From Moringa oleifera (lineage: Eukaryota > Streptophyta > Magnoliopsida > Brassicales > Moringaceae), in assembly GCA_021397835.1 (NCBI GenBank), contig JAJFZO010000028.1, positions 1,364,001 through 1,428,000 of the forward strand: a stretch of 64,000 bases of DNA. Reading direction: 5' to 3'. Position 1 is the stretch's first letter; each line of letters begins with the position of its first letter. Both the position numbers and the translations under genes were made by a program. Positions 24,122 through 35,626 of this stretch are shown here, piece by piece. A model generated the notes under the pieces. The model was not told where the DNA came from. It saw nothing but the letters and a program-made list of their open reading frames with translations, and did not search any database.

Positions 24122-25070
24122 GGGAGAGTCTTGATGTTTTTTGGGAGTAGTTGTCCTTTTGATTCTTTTTGATAAGCCTTGGTATGCTTTGATTGGTCTC
24201 CTTTTGATTCTTTATCTGTTGTCTTGATTATCTTGATGTGCCTTGATATTCTTGATTGATGTCCTCTTGATTCTTTTTCTTTTGTCTTCATTGCCTTGAT
24301 GTGTCATGATGTGGTGTCTTTTTGATTCTTTATCTTTTGTCTTGATTATCTTGATGTGCCTTGATGTTCTTGATTGATGTCCTTTTGATTCTTTTTCTTT
24401 TGTCTTCATTGCCTTGATATGTCTTGATGTGTCCTTTGGATTCTTTTTGTTTTGGTGATGTGTCCATTTTCTCCTTTGCCTTTATTGCTTTTGGTGAGGT
24501 TGATGTGTCCTTGATGTCCTTTGGATTCCTTTTGTCTTAGTGATGTGTCCTTTGTCTTTATTGCCTTGATGTATCTTGATGGTTGATGTGTCCTTGATGT
24601 CCTTTGGATTCCTTTTGCCTTAGTGATGTGTCCTTTGTCTTTATTGCCTTGATGTATCTTGAGGGTTGATGTGTCCTTGATGTCCTTTGAATTCTTTTTC
24701 TCTTGGTGATGTATCCTGTATTGTACAATCTTATCGGCTCAGCTTTTCTTTTTCAAAAAAAAAAGTAGTGAGTGAAGGCCGTAAGACTATTCTTTTACAA
24801 TCTTCGTGTGAGATGGTTATCCTTGTCCTCTTGAGGTGTCTTTCTTCTTTTCTAGCTTAGCTTTTCTTTTCTTAAAGGAAAAGTAGTGAGTGAAGGCTGA
24901 AAAAGATATTCGCATAGGATGATCATCTTTGTGGATGTCCTCTTGATGTGTCTTTCCAGCTTAGCTTTTTTTTTCTTAAAGAAAAAGTAGTGAGTGAAGG
25001 CTGGAAGAACGGCTCTTCTGGAAAAGGGTTTTTTTTTTTTTTTAAACAAACCCTTGTCCTTACATGTCTT
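24122..25070 (-). repeat. Viral promoter upstream region made of several short tandem repeats
   Basis: Three repeat types are visible. A 118 bp unit occurs twice (about 24201-24436). An 83 bp unit occurs nearly three times (starts 24501, 24584, 24667). A unit of about 110 bp, centred on a hairpin-forming CTTTTCTTAAAGGAAAAG followed by TAGTGAGTGAAGGC, occurs three times (near 24740, 24858, 24965). Position upstream of the TATA box suggests enhancer repeats (inference). Confidence 0.8.
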
Positions 25071-25076
25071 TTGCTT

Positions 25077-26400
25077 CTAGAATTCGAAAGGATCTTGTGC
25101 CATTTGTCCTTCATACGGGTCAGATGATCTTGTGCTTCCTGTTGGTGCTTTGTTGTCCTCTTCTTTTGAATCACTCCCCAACTGGGATATGGCCTCTTTG
25201 AGTTTTCTCCTGTAATCTTTCTTAGATGTTGTTGGGGATATATCTATCTGGAGCTGATTCTTGGAGGAGGGTGATGGAGTCTGTACTGGTTGAATGGTCT
25301 TGTTAGGATTATCTGTCAACCATTTGAGAACTATTGGTGATTATGCCAATTTTATCTTGAATGATCTCCACCACTTGATTCTTATTTGTTTGGCCAAAGT
25401 CTGGTTGTAAGGGAATGGTAATTGTTGAATTATCACATAATCCTAACAGAACATCCAAGGTATTAAAAAGACAATGATGAACACTAAAAACTTTATTTTT
25501 TCAAGAATATTTACATTTTTTGAGAAGTCTTTAAAGCCTTGATAAACTGATGGAGAAAGTATTTCAGGAATATTTCCCATATAAAACCACCATTCTGAAA
25601 ACCAATTTGGAAATAACTTGAAACAGTTTCAATCAAAATGGAAAAACCATGAATGATCAGTATTTCTAATTAAAAATGCTTTGTACCAGGCTTCTTTATA
25701 ATCTTGATAATTATATGCCTGAGGTACAAATTTTTGAAAAAAATGTTTTGAAGTAAATAGATTTTGATTCCACTATTGCTCAGTAATAACTTTCTTGATA
25801 CGACATTTTGAATAAAAGATTTTTTATGAATCAATTTTGTCCTCAGTATGAGTGATTTCAGCAGACTTTGTGTCCACTAAAATAAACTCATAAAATTGTT
25901 AAGTTTTGTGAGGGTTATGTGTATGTAATGAAAACCAGGAAGAAAAGTCCTTTTGACAAGATGTGGAATAGAAACGTTTTCACTTTTTATTCCTGTAGGG
26001 ATATCTGTGTAATTTATGGGTAGGAGGATGTTCTTAAGTATATAATGAGCATCTTGATTTTTGGGATTTTGGCTAAAAGATCTTGATGGAATGGGTCTTG
26101 GAGAGTAAGGAATCATAGGCCTATTGGACTCTAATACTTCTGCATAAGTAGATTTTAAAGGAGCAAAATAAGAGGAATGTTATGGGGATTTGTCCTTCTT
26201 TTGGCTGGATTGGCCTGTCTCTGGATTTCTTAAGGCATAAGATTCAAAAGTGCGAGGTGTTGATGTCTGGCCTGGTGGCTTTTTAGGAGGATTCATTTAC
26301 ATATCCCTTTTTGTCATTCCCTGTAAGAATTCTCATGTTAGAAAATTAGAGATAGAATTTCTATCTCTTTTGATAAATTTAATAGTAAAATCAAACACTG
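25077..26400 (-). pseudogene. Unit II: C-terminal part of the viral polyprotein after RNase H, broken
   Basis: Frames at 26116-25877 (IPYSPRPIPSRSFSQNPKN) and 25319-25077 (Ser/Thr/Lys-rich, ending DPFEF) flank an interrupted stretch with aromatic-rich WFFHFDWNCF-like sequence near 25640. I do not recognise a domain in it. It follows the RNase H remnant in viral order and precedes the promoter, so it is the 3' end of the unit II coding region. Stops are frequent. Confidence 0.55.
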
Positions 26401-26640
26401 ATTAAATGGCTTGCCATCTAGCAAATATTTGTTTTGAAACCAAATTTTAAACATCGTTTTGAAACTTCTTTAGCAGCTTTATAATCTATTTTTAAAATAA
26501 AAGTTTTATTATACAAATCATCTTGAAATTTTGAAATACATAGTATTATTACTAAAATTTCCTTTTTGATTGTGGAATAATTTTCCTGTGCTTGTGACCA
26601 CATTCCTGAATAATATCTTACTATTTGTTCCTGATATTGT
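26400..26640 (-). pseudogene. Unit II: viral RNase H, broken
   Basis: The stretch at 26603-26418 contains YSTIKKEILVIILCISKFQ and FILKIDYKAAKE, the central RNase H segment that removes the RNA strand during reverse transcription. The segment after it (about 26400-26310, near FLTREFLQG) contains stops. Confidence 0.75.
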
Positions 26641-26649
26641 AAAATCTAG

Positions 26650-27640
26650 ATTAGGATTCCTCCATAGCCTAAATCAGATGCATCTGTTTGTACTGTTAAT
26701 TATGCTTTAGTTAGGAATTCCTAAGCAAGGTAAAGTTTTTACCTTTTCTTTTAATGTTTTGACTATTGTTTTCATCTCAGGGGTCCATCCTAGAGGATTT
26801 TTTCTTAATTTACTAAATAATGGTTTACTCACCTGTCTAAGGTGGGGGATAAATTCTAACACATAATTTAAGCATCCTAAAAATCTTTGTAATTGACTTT
26901 TGTTTTTCATTTCATTAGGAAATTTACTAGCAAATTCTATTGCTTTAGTAATGGGGGTTATTGCTCCTTGAAATATTTCAAAACCTAAAAATCTTATCCT
27001 TGTCTGAAATAACTTCATTTTCTTGGCTGATATAACTAAACCATTATGTTTTACAATATTTAGAAAATTTCTTAAGTGCTTAAAATGTTGATATTGATTC
27101 TGAGAATACTAATACATCATCTATATACACTATTATAAAAGAAGTGTATGGATTAAATATATCATTCATAATATTTTGAAATTCTGATGGAGCATTTTTC
27201 AATCCAAGTGGCATAACATTCCATTCATAATGATCAAAGGATACATTGAAAGTAGTTTTATATCTATCTTCTTCTGCTATTTGTATTTGCCAATATCTTG
27301 CTTTCATGTCAAATTTTGAGAATATTAATGAATTATAAAATTTGTTGATAAGGTCTCTTTTGTTTGAAATAGGGTACCTAATCCACTTCAAAGCTTTATT
27401 TAGTGGTTTATAATTGATTAGAAAAAAAGGTGTTCCTCTTTCTATTTCTGCACTCTTACATACATAAAATGCGAAACAACTCCAGGGAGATTTACTTGGT
27501 CTAATTAAATTTTTGTCTAATAATTCTTGAATTTCTTTTTTACAATACTCTAAAAGTTCTTTACTCATCTGAATAGGTCTTGCTTTAGTTGGAATTTGGT
27601 TTTCATTGAAATCTTTTTCGTAAGGTAGTTTAACTACATG
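26650..27640 (-). pseudogene. Unit II: viral reverse transcriptase, broken
   Basis: The 162-residue frame at 27568-27080 holds the fingers and palm: LLDKNLIRPSKSPWSC, FSKFDMKARYWQIQI, YEWNVMPLGLKNAPSEF and the active-site box with YIDD. The thumb/connection continues at 27018-26707 (RIRFLGFEIFQGAI, LQRFLGCLNYVLEFIPH) after a frame break at about 27080-27020. The palm frame itself is open, but both neighbours are interrupted, so it cannot be read as part of one polyprotein. In the virus this enzyme copies pregenomic RNA into DNA in the cytoplasm. Confidence 0.9.
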
Positions 27641-27889
27641 TCCTTTTCCTTCCCAAAAAGCATTGGGTAAGTGTGAACAAACTTCTTCTTGATATTTTTT
27701 CTCTTCTTTTCTAGGTCTTTCTTGTATCTCTGGTTTTTGTAATTGATCTTTTATTTTCTTGTAATGTACTTCCTTTTAAAAATATCCTATCTGAGCTTTT
27801 TTGTTTTTTATTTTGCTACTTTCTTGTAGCATATTTAACTATCTTTCTATTTGTGAAGTGATAAACCTAAAAGTCATGGTTTGCCCTAA

Positions 27890-28190
27890 TCTTGATGAAT
27901 GCATTCCTTCTTGATCTACTAAAAAGGGGTATATTTGTGTTAAAAAAGGAGTTCCTAGTATTAATCCTTGTTGGATATCTCTGACTCATGTGAAAGGGGT
28001 TTTTATACAATATCCTTCATTACATATTTTTACTTTAGTAAGTTTATACTTTATTTGTAACCCAACACCATTGGCTCCACTTAGTTTCTTAGTTATTTTT
28101 TCATAGTATTGGGTAGGTATGAGTCTTTCTTGAATGCAATTCTAGTCTGTTCTTGAGTCTATTAAAGTTATTGTACTAAGATGAAAATCT
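27890..28190 (-). pseudogene. Unit II: viral aspartic protease, broken
   Basis: On the - strand near 28160 the frame reads TLIDSRTD then a stop then NCIQERLIP. The catalytic Asp-Ser-Gly triad has become Asp-Ser-Arg, and stops follow. The downstream segment GLILGTPFLTQIYPF (near 27955) is conserved with the unit I copy. The family cleaves the polyprotein. Confidence 0.75.
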
Positions 28191-28306
28191 TTATTTACTA
28201 CTAATGTTATAGTGACATACCATTTTTGCATTTGTATGAAATCTTGTCTTACCTTTTCTTCGGGTTTCATCAGGTATCCTAATTTTTCTTTTCGTAGTTG
28301 ACTAAT

Positions 28307-28993
28307 CTATCGTTTAAGTCTATTGATTTCTAATTGAAGATCTTGAGTCTTGACCTTTTCAATTTTCTTGGTTGGAGTTAATGTTTTATGAGGTTTAACA
28401 TTTCGTTTATTGTTTGGTTGTAATATCATGTTGATCATCTTGTAATTACATACTCCATTTTTATTCCTATGATCTATGTTATATTTTTTTTTCCTTTTCG
28501 TGGGTCTTTTAAGCTTGATTGTCTTAAAAGAAGATTTTTTCTGTTTGACAGATAATATGTTGGTTTTCTTAAATTGTTCTTCTGTAGTTTTTATTTTTCT
28601 TAATATTGTGTTGTCATAATTTGCTAGGGTTAATTGCTTTCCACACATGAGTTTATTAGGATTGACAAATAACATTTCTGTACTGAAGGTTTCTAAGGTT
28701 GGTAGTTTGGTCCTAAGTACATTATGGAGATCACTAGATTTCCTAGGTACATATAGGCTGAAAGTTTCTTGGTTTTGTGGTTGAATTATAGTGAGATCAC
28801 CAGATTCCTTTCTTATGCTAGGGTTTCCTTTTTCCCATTTCCCTATTGGATCTTGATTAGTTTCTTTTGGTTTTTCTTCTTTTTGTTTTCTTTTTAGATA
28901 GTGACTCATTTTTTCTTGCTTAACTATTATTTGTAAAACCTGACTAGAGTAGTTGTTTTGTTGATATATTGAAATCTCATCCTTATACATCAC
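28307..28993 (-). pseudogene. Unit II: fused remnant of the coat-protein region, coat core deleted
   Basis: A 228-residue open frame, rich in Lys, Thr and Asn. Its first half matches the region upstream of the coat protein in unit I (34900-34520), and its second half matches the coiled stretch downstream of the zinc knuckle (33320-33060). The coat-protein core and knuckle are therefore missing, and a deletion has joined the flanks in frame. The remaining protein has no recognisable fold. Confidence 0.7.
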
Positions 28994-29855
28994 TGGTTTC
29001 TTATGATTTCTATGCTCATTGGGTTGCTTGAAGGGGGATGCTACTATTGGATTACCATGATATTATACTCCTATTTGTTCTATGTCTCTAGTCGTACTAC
29101 ATTTTTGAGTTTCTTCCTCTATTGTATTGATTTGTTTATTGAAAAGATAGTCTATCTTGGTTTTTTGTGCATATTTTTTAAACTATACAAAGAATCTTAT
29201 GTTTCTTCTTATTATTTTCATTTCCTTATAATATGGTTCCCTAATCATTTGTCTTTGTTCTCTTGAATATGTTTTCATGAACCATTCTCATTTTTTTCTA
29301 TTTTTTTCTGAGTTGAAATCTATTCTCAATAAATTTTTATTTATACTAAACTTGTTCATAATTCTTGATGCCTCATAATTTCTTATTCCTAAATAGGATG
29401 AAGATTGGGTGCATACTTTTGATATTGTATAATCCCATTCTATTCTTCTTTCTAATGGGTGTACTATTTTTCTTGGGTAATCTTGTGTAGGTATTGACCA
29501 AGTTTTGAATCCTGTTTTACTTTTGGTATATTATAATTATAATCTTGTTCTATGGCAGTGTCATAATCTTCCACGTATTCAAAATCAAAGTGGACTTCTT
29601 CTGTATTTTATTTAAATTACTACTTATTGAAACTTTCTCTCTTAAACATGTTCTAGGTCTAAGCAGAAACAGTTTCTTAATCAAGTTGAAAGTTGAAAAT
29701 TTATAGTGCCCTTGACACTTATCTTGTTACACTAGAAGGACCACCACCAGGACCACCTGTCTCTTTCTTCTCAGGCTGACCAACGGATTTCACGGCTGAC
29801 CAACACTAGTGCTCAAGACTCATCATGATATGTATTCTTCTTCTTACAGCCGCTT
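28994..29855 (-). pseudogene. Unit II: viral leader and 5' coding region with the movement-protein core deleted
   Basis: 29855-29470 matches the leader and first codons of unit I (36545-36180). 29400-28994 matches unit I 35330-34950. The intervening movement-protein core of unit I (roughly 36180-35400) has no counterpart here. Confidence 0.7.
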
Positions 29856-29868
29856 AGCTCTGATACCA
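29856..29868 (-). promoter_or_regulatory. Viral primer-binding site between units I and II
   Basis: The - strand reads TGGTATCAGAGCT, one mismatch from the other site at its last base. It marks the junction of the two tandem units. Confidence 0.9.
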
Positions 29869-29891
29869 TTTCTAGCCCAGGTTACTGGTGA

Positions 29892-30115
29892 CAGTTTCAG
29901 AAAGGAGTTAAACTAGCAGTAACTTAGAGCTACTAAGGCAAATATGGAGAAGCAGTGAATAATGAAAGAAATTAGTAAAATAGTAAAGTAAAGCGATAAT
30001 GAAATTTCAGAGAGGAGCTAAACTAGCAGTAACTTATAGCTACTAAGGCAAATATGAAGAAGCAGTAAATAGTGGAAGAAATCAGTAAAATAGTTAAATA
30101 AAGCAATAATGAAAA
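29892..30115 (-). repeat. 112 bp tandem duplication in the viral leader
   Basis: The segment beginning GTTTCAGAAAGGAG (29892) with TAGCAGTAACTTAGAGCTAC is repeated from about 30004 (ATTTCAGAGAGGAG...). The other leader (23522-23635) has it only once. Confidence 0.85.
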
Positions 30116-30545
30116 ACAATAATGAAAAGCAGTAATGAATGGCTATAATGAAAATAGTAATAGAATTAAAGCATTAATGAAATTGAAGCAATAAAGAAAA
30201 CAGTAATTAAACTTTGAAATATTGATATCTTATTTTATGCCGATATTGGTTAAGGAAAGCTTACAGAAACGTTCCCAAAATTTCGCCTCTAATTTGTAAT
30301 ACAAAAAGTACTTGCTCATAAAAGGAAAAAATCAAGACAAGTTCGGCCAAGGGAAAGATCGAGACAAGTTCGATCGATAATGGATCTTGTGGGAAATATT
30401 ATCTAAGGGAAAGGTCTTGAAGGGGAAGGTCTTGATGGTAAGGGTCTTGATCTTAAAGGGAAATGTCTTGGTATTAAGGAGAGAGCTTTGGAATGTCTTG
30501 TGAACTTGCTCTTGCGCCCTCTGCCTTAATTCTTGCATTGAGGCT

Positions 30546-30556
30546 GTTTTTATAGT
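30546..30556 (-). promoter_or_regulatory. Viral promoter TATA box (unit I)
   Basis: The - strand reads GACTATAAAAACAGCCTCAATG, equivalent to 24112-24121 but with AACAG in place of GGAG. Confidence 0.7.
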
Positions 30557-30940
30557 CGAAGAGTCTTAATGTTCTTGCGGAGTAAGTTTCCTTGTGATTT
30601 TTATGTCTTTGTCCTTTTGATTCCTTTTTTCTTGTCTTGATATTGCTTGATATATCTTGATGTGTCCTTGATGTTACCTTTGTCCTTTTGATTCTTTTTT
30701 TTTTTTTTTTGTCTTAGTGATTCCTTTTTCATTATCTTAATATGTCTTGAAGTGTCCTTTGTCCTTTTTTACTCTTTTTCCTTTATCTTGATGTGCTTTG
30801 ATGTATCTTCTGGATTCTTTTTGTCTTGGTGAGGTATCTTGGAAATAAAGCCTTTAATCTCATCGGCTCAGCTTTTCTTTTCCAAAAGAAAAAATAGTGA
30901 GCGAAGGCCATAAGATAAAGTCTTCTTTTGTACTGGCATT
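30557..30940 (-). other. Viral promoter upstream region of unit I, shorter repeat content
   Basis: It has the same GATGTGTCCTTGATG-like and AGCTTTTCTTTTCCAAAAG/TAGTGAGCGAAGGCC motifs as 24122-25070, but with fewer repeats. Confidence 0.7.
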
Positions 30941-30944
30941 AATC

Positions 30945-31940
30945 CTCTCATCCTTGCATAATTGACTCTATGCTTTTACAGTCTTCATCGCTTGCAGCTA
31001 TGTTAAATAATATGTCCTCTGCTTCTAATGTGTCTTCATATCCTGGAAAAGGTAAATTCATGATAAATTTTTGTAGTCCCCAAATTTTGTACGTTCTTCC
31101 TTCCGCTAATAATGCTATATTAGCCCACCAGTTGGGATTAACTCTGGAAATAAGTCTTTCATGATCATCTTGTAAAACTCTTTATTTTCTATGGTTGAAA
31201 ATTCTTGAGGAGGTTGATTAGATATCATGTCTTCGGTTGCTAAAATGAAAATTTGATGGAGAGAAGGCTCTTCCGTGAGGCCATATGATTGTGGTATTGT
31301 TGATACTATCTTGATTGATGTTGATCCTTCTATTGCATTGCCTATTGCCATCTGGAAGAGGTACCCGAATTTCTTGAGTTAGTTTTCATGATCTACTATT
31401 AGTTGCTCCACCATCCCATGTTTCATAGAGTTATACTATTTGTGCTGATGATAAATTTGTTTTGCTACACTTGATTTTTGCTTTGAAAATTCCTGTCGTC
31501 AATCTTTTTGAGGGTAAACTAGACTGAAAGGGGCCGAATATTGAAAGAGATCTTGAATGACTTCCATTCTACTAACTGTAATTTCTTAAAAATAAATTTG
31601 GCTTAAAAAGGTTTAGAGGTTAATAAGCTGGGCTATAAACAGGTCTTCACACTTTTGGGCTATAATGTCTTGGAAACTTGGTCTTATTTCAAACAAAGGT
31701 TGTATTGTTTGGACTGTTTAAAGCTTAAGTCTAACACTTAAGGCTTTATAATTTCTATTTTTGACTAGGGGTTGGTTTCTGGTAGAATGAAAGGTCGAAT
31801 TTAAGAGAATAAGCTGGTCTGTCTGGATTTGGGCTCTTTCTAACTGTTTCATAAATTTGGCTTTTTTATGGTTTACCTTATTCAGGAATTCAGACATCAA
31901 AGAGATTGTTTGCTCTTGATATTAGACTTGGTTTATAAGC
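30945..31940 (-). pseudogene. Unit I: C-terminal part of the viral transactivator-like ORF, broken
   Basis: Open pieces at 31900-31718 (EFLNKVNHKKAKFMKQLERAQ) and 31351-31115 (FILATEDMISNQPPQEFS) follow the viroplasmin domain in viral sense and end close to the promoter region. Stops separate them. I infer that they are the rest of the transactivator/inclusion-body protein. No separate domain recognised. Confidence 0.5.
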
Positions 31941-31942
31941 TT

Positions 31943-32530
31943 CTAGTTTTCCTGCACAATAGAAAAGAAATTCTGTGTACTATGGGTTGAGCCCTCTAGG
32001 TTAGCAACTACTGGAATACAAGGCTGTGTTATTGGCAATATTGGCTCAACATAAAAGTTGGATCCAATGCCACTTTTGGCTACTTGTATGGCTACTTCGA
32101 AATCCTTAAATTCTTGCCATAAAGCATAGGGATATTGACTTGTAACTTGGACTACTAAACTGTAATTACAATAAACCCCAGGTTTTCTTTCTTTGAAAAT
32201 AACATAACATTTGGAATGATAACTTTTTTGCATTTTTGAAAAATACTGGCTTAATGCATTTAGACTTAAAAGTTTTGATTGGGTGATCCTACTATCCCAA
32301 AGGTTGTCAATCAAGCATTTTTGTAAAGGGTTTAAAAAGATATTTGTTGGTGTTCTAAAAGTTTTTGGACTGTTTTGATCAAAAGAGTAAAGTTTGAAAG
32401 GACCAAACTTAAACATTTCTATCTTTGGAGTAGAAATTTCTCTATTGCTGCTACCTGCTTTCATCTGTATTACAAACAAAGAGTTGTCAGTATTGTTCTG
32501 TATAGAATTTTTTCTTAGTAAACTTAATTC
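31943..32530 (-). pseudogene. Unit I: viroplasmin/transactivator (TAV) domain
   Basis: Within the frame at 32608-31943, the segment near 32230-32080 reads CYVIFKERKPGVY followed by ALWQEFKDFEVAIQVA. This is the pattern of the caulimovirus viroplasmin domain, an RNase H1 N-terminal-like RNA-binding fold. In relatives with a TAV this protein forms inclusion bodies and allows reinitiation of translation. The frame begins inside the protease remnant (SLLRKNSIQN), so a deletion of the RT and RNase H region has joined protease to TAV sequence near 32520. Confidence 0.75.
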
Positions 32531-32599
32531 TTTATTTGTTGGAGAAGTAATAAATTTGAAAGTAATAGATTGTCCTAATCCTTTAGAATGTAATCCTTC

Positions 32600-32910
32600 T
32601 TGATCCACTAAAAAGGGATATACTTGTGTTAAGAATAGAGTTCCTAATATTAATCCTTGTTGAATATCTTTGACTAATATGAAAAAAGTTTTTACGCGGT
32701 ATCTCTCAATACATATTGTCGCTCAGTGATCTTGTACTTTATGTGTAATTTGGCACCGTTAGCTCCACATAATTTTTCATTCGTTTTTTCATAATATTGG
32801 ACAGGTACTAATCCTTCTTGAATACAATTCTGATCAACTCCTGAATCTATTAGGGCATGGTATTGAGATGAAAATAATTATTTATTGTCAAGATGATATT
32901 TACGTACCAT
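32600..32910 (-). pseudogene. Unit I: viral aspartic protease, broken
   Basis: The - strand near 32870 reads ALIDSGVDQNCIQEGLVP, with an intact DSG active site, unlike the unit II copy. A stop follows about 50 codons later, and the flap region reads in another frame. Confidence 0.75.
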
Positions 32911-32919
32911 TTTTGTAAT

Positions 32920-33465
32920 TGCACATTATTTATGATATTTATAAAATCCTCATTTTCACTTTCTACTATCACTTTTTCTTTTGTGGGTTCTTACTCTTGA
33001 TGTATCTTGAGAGCTAATATTTCAGTTCTTATTTCTATAATTTCTTTTTGTAATAAGCTAACTATTTCTCTTAATTCATTGATTTCTTGTTGGGAATCTT
33101 AGACTTTAAATTTTTTTACCTTTTTTCCCTGTGCTAGTATTTCTTATAGATTATAAGGTTTGATATTTTGTTTTTCTTTTCTTGAGATGATGTCTTTTAA
33201 TTTAAGCAAATATTCTTTCTTTACATCAAGATCTTCTACCTTGTCAATAATGTCTATAAGTAATTCTTTCTTACTAACCATATTGATCATTTTGCATTTA
33301 CATATCTCTTCACTACTTATGTCTTCTAATGGTTCTGAACTACTAGTTTCAACTATATCATTATTGCTACCTCCTTATTCTTATTGGGATGTATTTTCCA
33401 ATATATTAATTATCTTTTCTTTCATTTCCTATGGTATTTCTAATTCACTAATTTGTTGTTTTACA
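32920..33465 (-). pseudogene. Unit I: charged coiled-coil-like linker between knuckle and protease
   Basis: Lys/Glu/Ile-rich sequence with heptad-like spacing (EINELREIVSLLQKEIIEI, near 33080). Equivalent to 28450-28307 in unit II. It contains stops. Confidence 0.5.
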
Positions 33466-33469
33466 TTAT

Positions 33470-34420
33470 AATTTCTTTCATAATGTCCTGTTTTTTCACA
33501 CCTATAACACTTAATGATATTGGGCTTCTTGGTTGTTTTGATAGGTTTATCAGGCCTTCTTAGTTTATTTTCTTATTTTCTAAAAGACTTATTTATTCGG
33601 GGGAAAATCCTTTTCTTTTTAGCTGAAAGAGCTCTAATTTTCTCATACTCATACTGGGCGCAGAAGGTCCCCCATTTCTGCTCTACTTTGGGATACTTCT
33701 GACTTAATTTTTGATTTTAATTTTAAATCTGAACATAATGCTAATCCAACTTGATTTATTATACTAATTATTTCTTCATAAGATATTAAATCATAGGGTA
33801 TCACTCCTCCACATATATCCCTAAGTTTTTGCTTAACATTTTTTGCAAATAATTTTGGTAATCCTGCAATAAATCTTTCCTTCCATGATGCATGATTACT
33901 ATCTGCCCTAGAATAAAGCTTGGTTAAAAACATATTCTTGTACCACCTAAAATCTGATAATTTAGGACACGTTAGATGCAAAAGAATTTCAGATGTTCTT
34001 TCTTGGAATGTAGTGGGGTCTCCTATAAAATATTTTGTTGTTGCTAATATTAGAGTCTCTACTGCATTTTTTACATATCTTTCCTCACTCCTACCCTCTT
34101 GATTTGGTTCTATCTGGACTATTTCTCTTTTTATTGCTTGCAATACCTCCACTTTATAAACTTTCGATAAATAATTATCTCGCCATCCTTTTAATTATCC
34201 TTAAACCTTGAGATTAATAATTTGGCTATCATTTGATCAGTGTTCCTAGATTCTTAAATCTTGACTTATAAGCTGTGGCTGCCATTATCATTTCTTGGAG
34301 AACATTGAGAATTTGATGTTCTATTAATCCATCTATATTCTATTCATATATTGCATCAGTATCATATTTAGATTGAGTATGTATTAATCTTTCTTCCATT
34401 CCTATGTCTGGTAAAGACGA
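33470..34420 (-). pseudogene. Unit I: viral coat protein with zinc knuckle, broken
   Basis: The 167-residue frame at 34152-33649 has the Caulimoviridae coat-core pattern, with WKERFIAGLPKLFAKNV, PYDLISYEEIISIINQVGL and CSDLKLKSKIK. Upstream, a conserved-looking segment lies at 34390-34260. Downstream, the knuckle at about 33515-33475 reads CYRCEKTGHYERNY, so the last Cys of the CCHC set has become Tyr. The knuckle normally packages pregenomic RNA. Frames are interrupted on both sides of the core. Confidence 0.8.
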
Positions 34421-34429
34421 TCTTGGATA

Positions 34430-35340
34430 ATAAGTACTAATCTTTGGTCTGAGATTCTTGATTTTATTTATCATTAATGGTTCTAAGTTTATTATCTCAT
34501 CAAATTGTTCTTCTAATGATCATATTTCTTCCTTTTGTTTTATTTCTGATGATGTATCCCACTTCCCTATTTTGTTCACTTGTTTTTTTCCTACATCCTT
34601 ACTTATGGTTAATGCTTGTAGCTTCTTTTTTATTTCTTCAAGGATGCTATCATCTTGTTTTGTCAAAGTTGGTAATTGCTCTCTAGGTACATCATATATT
34701 TTAAAAATGCGTTTATTGAGGTCACTAAATATTTTTCCTATATTGAAACTTCCTACTTCTTGTTTTCCCTTTGAGTATTGGCTTCCTTTTGGATATTGAC
34801 TCTTTTTTTCTATACGATCAATTTGCTTAGCCATTGTATGTAAAATTTGATTAGTGTAATTGTTTTGTTGATATATTGAGATTACATCCCTCTATATGGC
34901 TGATTCATTTTGACTTCTATGTTCATTGGGTTGCTTGAATGGGGATGTTACTATTGGATTACCATGGTATTGCATTTCTATTTGTTCTAAGGGATGATGT
35001 ATTCCAATTATCTTTATGTTTCTAGCCGTATGCCATTTTTGAGTTACTTCTTCTATTGTATTGATCTGATCATTAAAAGGATAATCTATCTTGCTTTTTT
35101 GTGCATATTTTTCAAATCACACGAAGAACATTATGTTTTCTCTTATTATTTCCATTTCTTTGTAATATGTTTCTCTAATCATTCGCTTCTGTTCTCTTGA
35201 ATATGTTTTCATGAACCACTGCCGTTTTTGTCTATTTTCTTCTAAGTTGACATCTTTTCTTAATAGTTCCTTATCTATGCTAAACTCAGTCATAATCATA
35301 TTGAGTTTGGACTCATAATCCTTCATTTATGAGTAAGAAG
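34430..35340 (-). pseudogene. Unit I: polyprotein segment between movement and coat proteins
   Basis: Pieces at 35326-35117 (charged, helical) and 34834-34520 (Lys/Gln-rich, KKSQYPKGSQYSKGKQ) with interruptions. No domain recognised. Related sequence survives in unit II at 29290-28750. Confidence 0.55.
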
Positions 35341-35626
35341 GGGATGGATTATCTGAATAAATTCTTGGTATTGTTGGATCTCAATCTACTCTAGTTTCTA
35401 CTAATTGTATTGTAGATCTTCCTCCATCTAATGGATCTAAGTCTATTGTCATCCTTTCTGTCATGTTGCTAGATATAGATGATCTTGCAGGAAGAATTTC
35501 CTCAATTCTAATTCTTCGTTCCCTCATTGATGCAAATCTTAACATAACATTACCATCAGGTTGTTTTTCTATTCTTAATATTTGTGTTGTCTTGACTTCC
35601 TTAGGTGGGTTGACACTAGCTAATTT

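Noticed and set aside
28994..29290. Open frame on the + strand at 29003-29266, similar to one at 34994-35200
   Set aside because: The similarity exists because both are antisense to homologous viral coding sequence. It is aromatic-rich shadow translation.
23485..29868. GGCTCTGATACCA and AGCTCTGATACCA as parts of tRNA genes
   Set aside because: Only the 13-base complement of a tRNA 3' end is present. There is no cloverleaf, and the position fits a viral primer-binding site.
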